Assembly (NCBI GenBank): GCA_033764265.1
Contig: JANRJB010000252.1
Location: 1-8,650, forward strand
From: VGEM01 sp033764265
GTDB taxonomy: Bacteria > Pseudomonadota > Alphaproteobacteria > Rhodospirillales > Rhodospirillaceae
Direction: 5' to 3'
Length of the DNA stretch: 8,650 bases
Within the stretch, counting starts at the first letter, position 1. The number at the start of each line of letters is the position of its first letter. Position numbers and translations under genes: made by a program. The notes below the pieces were generated by a model that made no database searches, had not been told where the DNA came from, and saw nothing but the letters and a program-made list of their open reading frames with translations. This document shows positions 6,267-8,650 of this stretch, piece by piece.

Positions 6267-6701
6267 GTGGTTGTTCCACCGCCACGCGTTGGATCGGTGA
6301 TTCGGTTCAACTACGTCTGGTTCAGAGAGCATCGACGCGGCATCGAGGAGAGCAAGGACCGACCCGCCGCGATTGTGTTGACCCACCAGACCGCGACCTC
6401 GGGAGCGATGGCAATCGTCGTGGTCCCCATTACGCATCGGGCGCCGGGTCCGGGGGATGTTGCGATCAAAATCCCACGTAACGTCCAGCGTCGCCTGGGC
6501 CTTGACGAACAGCCAGCTTGGATTATTTGCGACGAAGCCAACCAGGCTCTGTGGCCGGGATTCGACGTGCGTCCAGTTCCCGGCCGTCGTCCCTTAACAT
6601 GGGAATACGGAATGTTGGGGCCGGCGTTGTTTTCTGAAGTCCGCACGCGTTTTGTCGCCGTCGCCAAAGCCGGACGTCTACGAACGGTACCAAGGAACTA
6701 G
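6267..6701 (+). CDS. PemK/MazF-like toxin of a type II toxin-antitoxin system
   Basis: This 144-residue protein begins PPPRVGSVIRFNYVW (residues 4-18) and contains KDRPAAIVL (30-38) and VVVPITH (51-57). These match the core strands of the PemK/MazF barrel, where an RP motif (R32) and a Ser/Thr after PI (T56) mark the active site of mRNA interferases. The further stretch DEANQALWPGFDVRPVPG (89-106) and an ending in ALFSEVRTRF are, from memory, typical of a longer alphaproteobacterial branch than the roughly 110-residue MazF. The expected action is endoribonucleolytic growth inhibition, neutralised by the upstream antitoxin. The start is uncertain: GTG at 6267 is the first plausible codon and has no clear Shine-Dalgarno, but the frame stays open back to 6219, overlapping the antitoxin. 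Translation is probably coupled to the antitoxin. Its stop is one base from that of the opposing DUF3035 gene. Confidence 0.82.
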   Translation: MVVPPPRVGSVIRFNYVWFREHRRGIEESKDRPAAIVLTHQTATSGAMAIVVVPITHRAPGPGDVAIKIPRNVQRRLGLDEQPAWIICDEANQALWPGFDVRPVPGRRPLTWEYGMLGPALFSEVRTRFVAVAKAGRLRTVPRN

Positions 6702-6702
6702 C

Positions 6703-7254
6703 CTAAAACACCCCGAGCACCTTGCCGCCCTTGCGGATCACCGGGATCGGGCCGTCGTTGGGTTTCTTGCCGAGCGCCTGATTTTCGCTCAGGCGCTTCT
6801 GTTCGGCCACCGGATCGATCGGGGTCGAGTCCGGCGGCGTGGTCTCGCTCCAGAAGATCAGCCGGTCGGTGAAGGATTTCTCCTCGGCGGCGAACGCCGA
6901 GGTTTCGCGATCGATGGTGCGACGGATATCGGGTGAGGCCGTGCTGGCCCCGGCCAGGTCGAGGAATGCCACCTCGCCCTCCGAAAAACCGCGGGCCTTG
7001 AGCCTGGCGGCGCGGTCGCGGCCGAACACCGCGGTCATCGCCTGCTCTTCCGAAGTGCCCTCCTGCGGACGTTCGGCGCCGGGCGCCGGCGGACGCAAGT
7101 TGAAGTCGGGCGGCATGACCAGCGGCGCGCGCGAGACCACGGCGAACTCGTCTGGCACCGACTTCTCGATGCCGAGCGCGCGCTTGGTATCCTCGCACCC
7201 GGCCAGCGCCAGGCCCGCGGCGGCAACGGTCAGGAGGTGACGAAACTTAGGCAT
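6703..7254 (-). CDS. DUF3035 lipoprotein (BamF-type, outer-membrane assembly-associated)
   Basis: This 183-residue protein has a lipoprotein signal peptide: basic MPKFRH, a hydrophobic core, and lipobox LAGC with the lipidated C20. E21 and D22 follow; position +2 is not Asp, so sorting to the outer membrane is expected. The conserved block PDEFAVVSRAPLVMPPDFNLRPP (34-56) is the hallmark of DUF3035, a family now linked to the alphaproteobacterial beta-barrel assembly machine subunit BamF; I rely on memory for that name. The rest is polar with no membrane segment. The ATG at 7254 overlaps the lspA stop by 8 nt; an in-frame ATG at 7266 is an alternative but gives no better signal. LspA, encoded just upstream, would cleave this protein's signal peptide. 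Its 3' end lies one base from the convergent toxin stop. Confidence 0.87.
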   Translation of the reverse strand: MPKFRHLLTVAAAGLALAGCEDTKRALGIEKSVPDEFAVVSRAPLVMPPDFNLRPPAPGAERPQEGTSEEQAMTAVFGRDRAARLKARGFSEGEVAFLDLAGASTASPDIRRTIDRETSAFAAEEKSFTDRLIFWSETTPPDSTPIDPVAEQKRLSENQALGKKPNDGPIPVIRKGGKVLGVF

Positions 7255-7774
7255 GCGGCGATCCATTGACGGTCGGGGGTGGATGGTGCGGCCTGCGGAC
7301 GAAAGCGTCAAGCAACCAGGCCGCCACCCCCAGGGTGATACAGGCGTCGGCGACGTTGAAGGTGGCGAAGTGCCAGCCGCCGACATGGAAATCGAAGAAG
7401 TCGGCGACGGCGCCAAATCGCACACGGTCGATGATGTTGCCGAGCGCGCCGCCGACGATCATGCCGGCGCCGACCACCAGCATGCGGGTGTCGAGCTTGC
7501 GCATCCACCACACCAGACCAGCGGTGATGGCCAATTGCACACCCACCAGCACCCATTGGCCGACCGCGCTCTCGGCGCTGAACAGCGAGAAGCTGACCCC
7601 GCGGTTCCACGCCATGATCAGGTTGAACACCGGCAACAGCTCGATCACCGTGTCGGTGAAAAACGGCGTTTGTGTGACGCCATCGGGCCGCAGCAGGCCC
7701 TCGACGATCAGGTACTTGGACGCCTGGTCGACGACCAGCACGGCCGCGGCGACAAGAAGTCCGAAACGCACCAT
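7247..7774 (-). CDS. lspA: Lipoprotein signal peptidase (signal peptidase II)
   Basis: This 175-residue inner-membrane aspartic peptidase removes signal peptides from diacylglyceryl-modified prolipoproteins. Family marks are VVDQASKYL near the N-terminus (residues 14-22), MAWNRGVSFSLF (54-65), GNIIDRVRFGAVADF (112-126) and FNVADACITLG (139-149). The catalytic dyad is D125 and D143. Four membrane helices can be placed at about residues 3-20, 75-92, 97-115 and 142-158. Length is normal. The ATG at 7774 comes 14 nt after the ileS stop. The frame stays open far upstream, but that part overlaps ileS and is not family sequence. ileS-lspA is a very widely conserved pair. The last codons overlap the start of the DUF3035 lipoprotein gene, which suggests coupled translation. 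Confidence 0.97.
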   Translation of the reverse strand: MVRFGLLVAAAVLVVDQASKYLIVEGLLRPDGVTQTPFFTDTVIELLPVFNLIMAWNRGVSFSLFSAESAVGQWVLVGVQLAITAGLVWWMRKLDTRMLVVGAGMIVGGALGNIIDRVRFGAVADFFDFHVGGWHFATFNVADACITLGVAAWLLDAFVRRPHHPPPTVNGSPHA

Positions 7775-7788
7775 GGGGCGGCGACCGC

Positions 7789-8650
7789 TCAGGCGGCGCG
7801 CGCGGGCAGCGCGGACACCGCCTCGTCGCAGCGCGCGCACACCGCCGGATGGCGGTGGGTGCCGACATCGGGCAGCACTTTCCAGCAGCGCTGGCATTTC
7901 GCGCCTTCGGCCAGGTCGATCGCCACGCCCACGCCCGCCACCTCGGGCAAGGCATAGGCGCCGGCCGGTGGCGCGCCGGCGATCAGGGTGATCGCCGAGG
8001 TGATCGCCACGTCCTCCATCGCCACGTCGGCAATGTCCGCCAGCAGGTCCGCGGGCGCGTAGACGCGCGGATGGGCCTGCAGCGACGCGCCGATCCGCTT
8101 GGCGGCGCGTTCGACCTCGATCGCCCCGGTGATGACGCGGCGCAGGCTGCGCACCTTGTCCCACTTGGCGGCCAGCGCGTCGTTGCGCCACGACGCCGGG
8201 ATCGCCGGGAATTGCTGCAGATGCACCGAGGACGTTTCGCCCGGATGGCGCGCCAGCCAGGCTTCCTCGGCGGTGAAGCAGATGAACGGCGCCAACCACT
8301 TGACCAGGCAGTCGTAGAGCGCCTCCAGCACCGTGCGGCAGGCGCGCCGCCGCGCCGAGGCCGGCGCGTCGCAGTACAGCACGTCCTTGCGGACGTCGAA
8401 GTAGAACGCCGACAGGTCGACGGCGCAGAAATTGTGCAGTTCGCCGCACAGTCCGTGGAAGTCGTAGCTGGTGCAGGCGTGGCGGAGGCGCGCGTCGAGT
8501 TCGGCCAGTCGGTGCAGGATGTAGCGCTCGAGCTCGGGCATCTCGGCCGGCGCGACGCGCTCGGCCTCGGTGAAGCCGTCGAGATTGCCGAGCAGATAGC
8601 GCAGGGTGTTGCGCAGCCGGCGATAGAGGTCGCCCATCTGCTTGAGGATG
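7789..8650 (-). CDS. ileS: Isoleucyl-tRNA synthetase, C-terminal portion (cut by window edge)
   Basis: The visible 287 residues are the C-terminal part of IleRS, which charges tRNA-Ile in the cytoplasm. The fragment starts ILKQMGDLYRRLRNTLRYLL, the beginning of the anticodon-binding helical domain, and continues through WLAPFICFTAEEAW, a conserved block of that domain. It ends in the zinc-binding module KCQRCWKV ... CARC, with four cysteines at fragment positions 252, 255, 271 and 274 counted from the window edge. The catalytic HIGH and KMSKS motifs lie outside the window. The ATG at 8637 is internal, not the start. The cysteine module marks the bacterial-type enzyme with a C-terminal zinc site, as in E. 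coli. lspA follows 14 nt after the stop. Confidence 0.97.
   Translation of the reverse strand, partial: ILKQMGDLYRRLRNTLRYLLGNLDGFTEAERVAPAEMPELERYILHRLAELDARLRHACTSYDFHGLCGELHNFCAVDLSAFYFDVRKDVLYCDAPASARRRACRTVLEALYDCLVKWLAPFICFTAEEAWLARHPGETSSVHLQQFPAIPASWRNDALAAKWDKVRSLRRVITGAIEVERAAKRIGASLQAHPRVYAPADLLADIADVAMEDVAITSAITLIAGAPPAGAYALPEVAGVGVAIDLAEGAKCQRCWKVLPDVGTHRHPAVCARCDEAVSALPARAA

Noticed and set aside
7255..7425. N-terminal extension of the DUF3035 gene up to 7425
   Set aside because: It lies over lspA, and the extra residues would bury the lipoprotein signal peptide, which must be N-terminal.
7775..8449. N-terminal extension of the lspA frame up to 8449
   Set aside because: It lies entirely over ileS and gives low-complexity sequence; LspA has its normal length and N-terminus from 7774.

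Overview
The window is GC-rich, densely packed bacterial DNA. Gene content and order point to an alphaproteobacterium, probably a Rhodospirillales-type lineage. The evidence is the run ileS, lspA and a DUF3035 (BamF-type) lipoprotein, followed further along the same strand by a pair of periplasmic M16 peptidase-like genes; this is an alphaproteobacterial arrangement I know from memory, not from a search. No rRNA, tRNA, CRISPR array, transposase or insertion sequence is visible.

Minus strand, right end (8650 to 6703): the C-terminal part of isoleucyl-tRNA synthetase (cut by the window edge), lipoprotein signal peptidase LspA, and a small lipoprotein with a clear lipobox that LspA would process. 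Spacings of 14 nt and -8 nt indicate one operon. Minus strand, left end (2974 to 1): a catalytic M16 peptidase with HFLEH, a catalytically dead M16 partner carrying the R/Y motif and joined to it by an ATGA overlap, then, 27 nt later, the first 59 codons of a RutA-like flavin-dependent monooxygenase.

Plus strand, centre (3163 to 6701): a block of opposite orientation between the two minus-strand groups. It holds (i) a 589-residue protein joining an N-terminal multi-pass membrane region to a complete hormone-sensitive-lipase-type alpha/beta hydrolase, (ii) a two-domain VOC (glyoxalase-fold) protein 33 nt downstream with a strong ribosome binding site, and (iii) a Phd/YefM antitoxin with a PemK/MazF-like toxin, preceded by a candidate promoter whose spacer is filled by a tandem 9-bp repeat. 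The toxin gene ends one base from the stop of the DUF3035 gene, which faces it.

Most genes are recognisable families. The points most worth a second look are the membrane-hydrolase fusion and its VOC partner, whose substrate is unknown; the opposite-strand block that appears to interrupt a lipoprotein/M16 gene run; and the compact toxin-antitoxin control region. I see no strong evidence for a wholly new defence or mobile system. Intergenic DNA is short throughout: the longest gene-free stretch is the 188-bp divergent region at 2975-3162.
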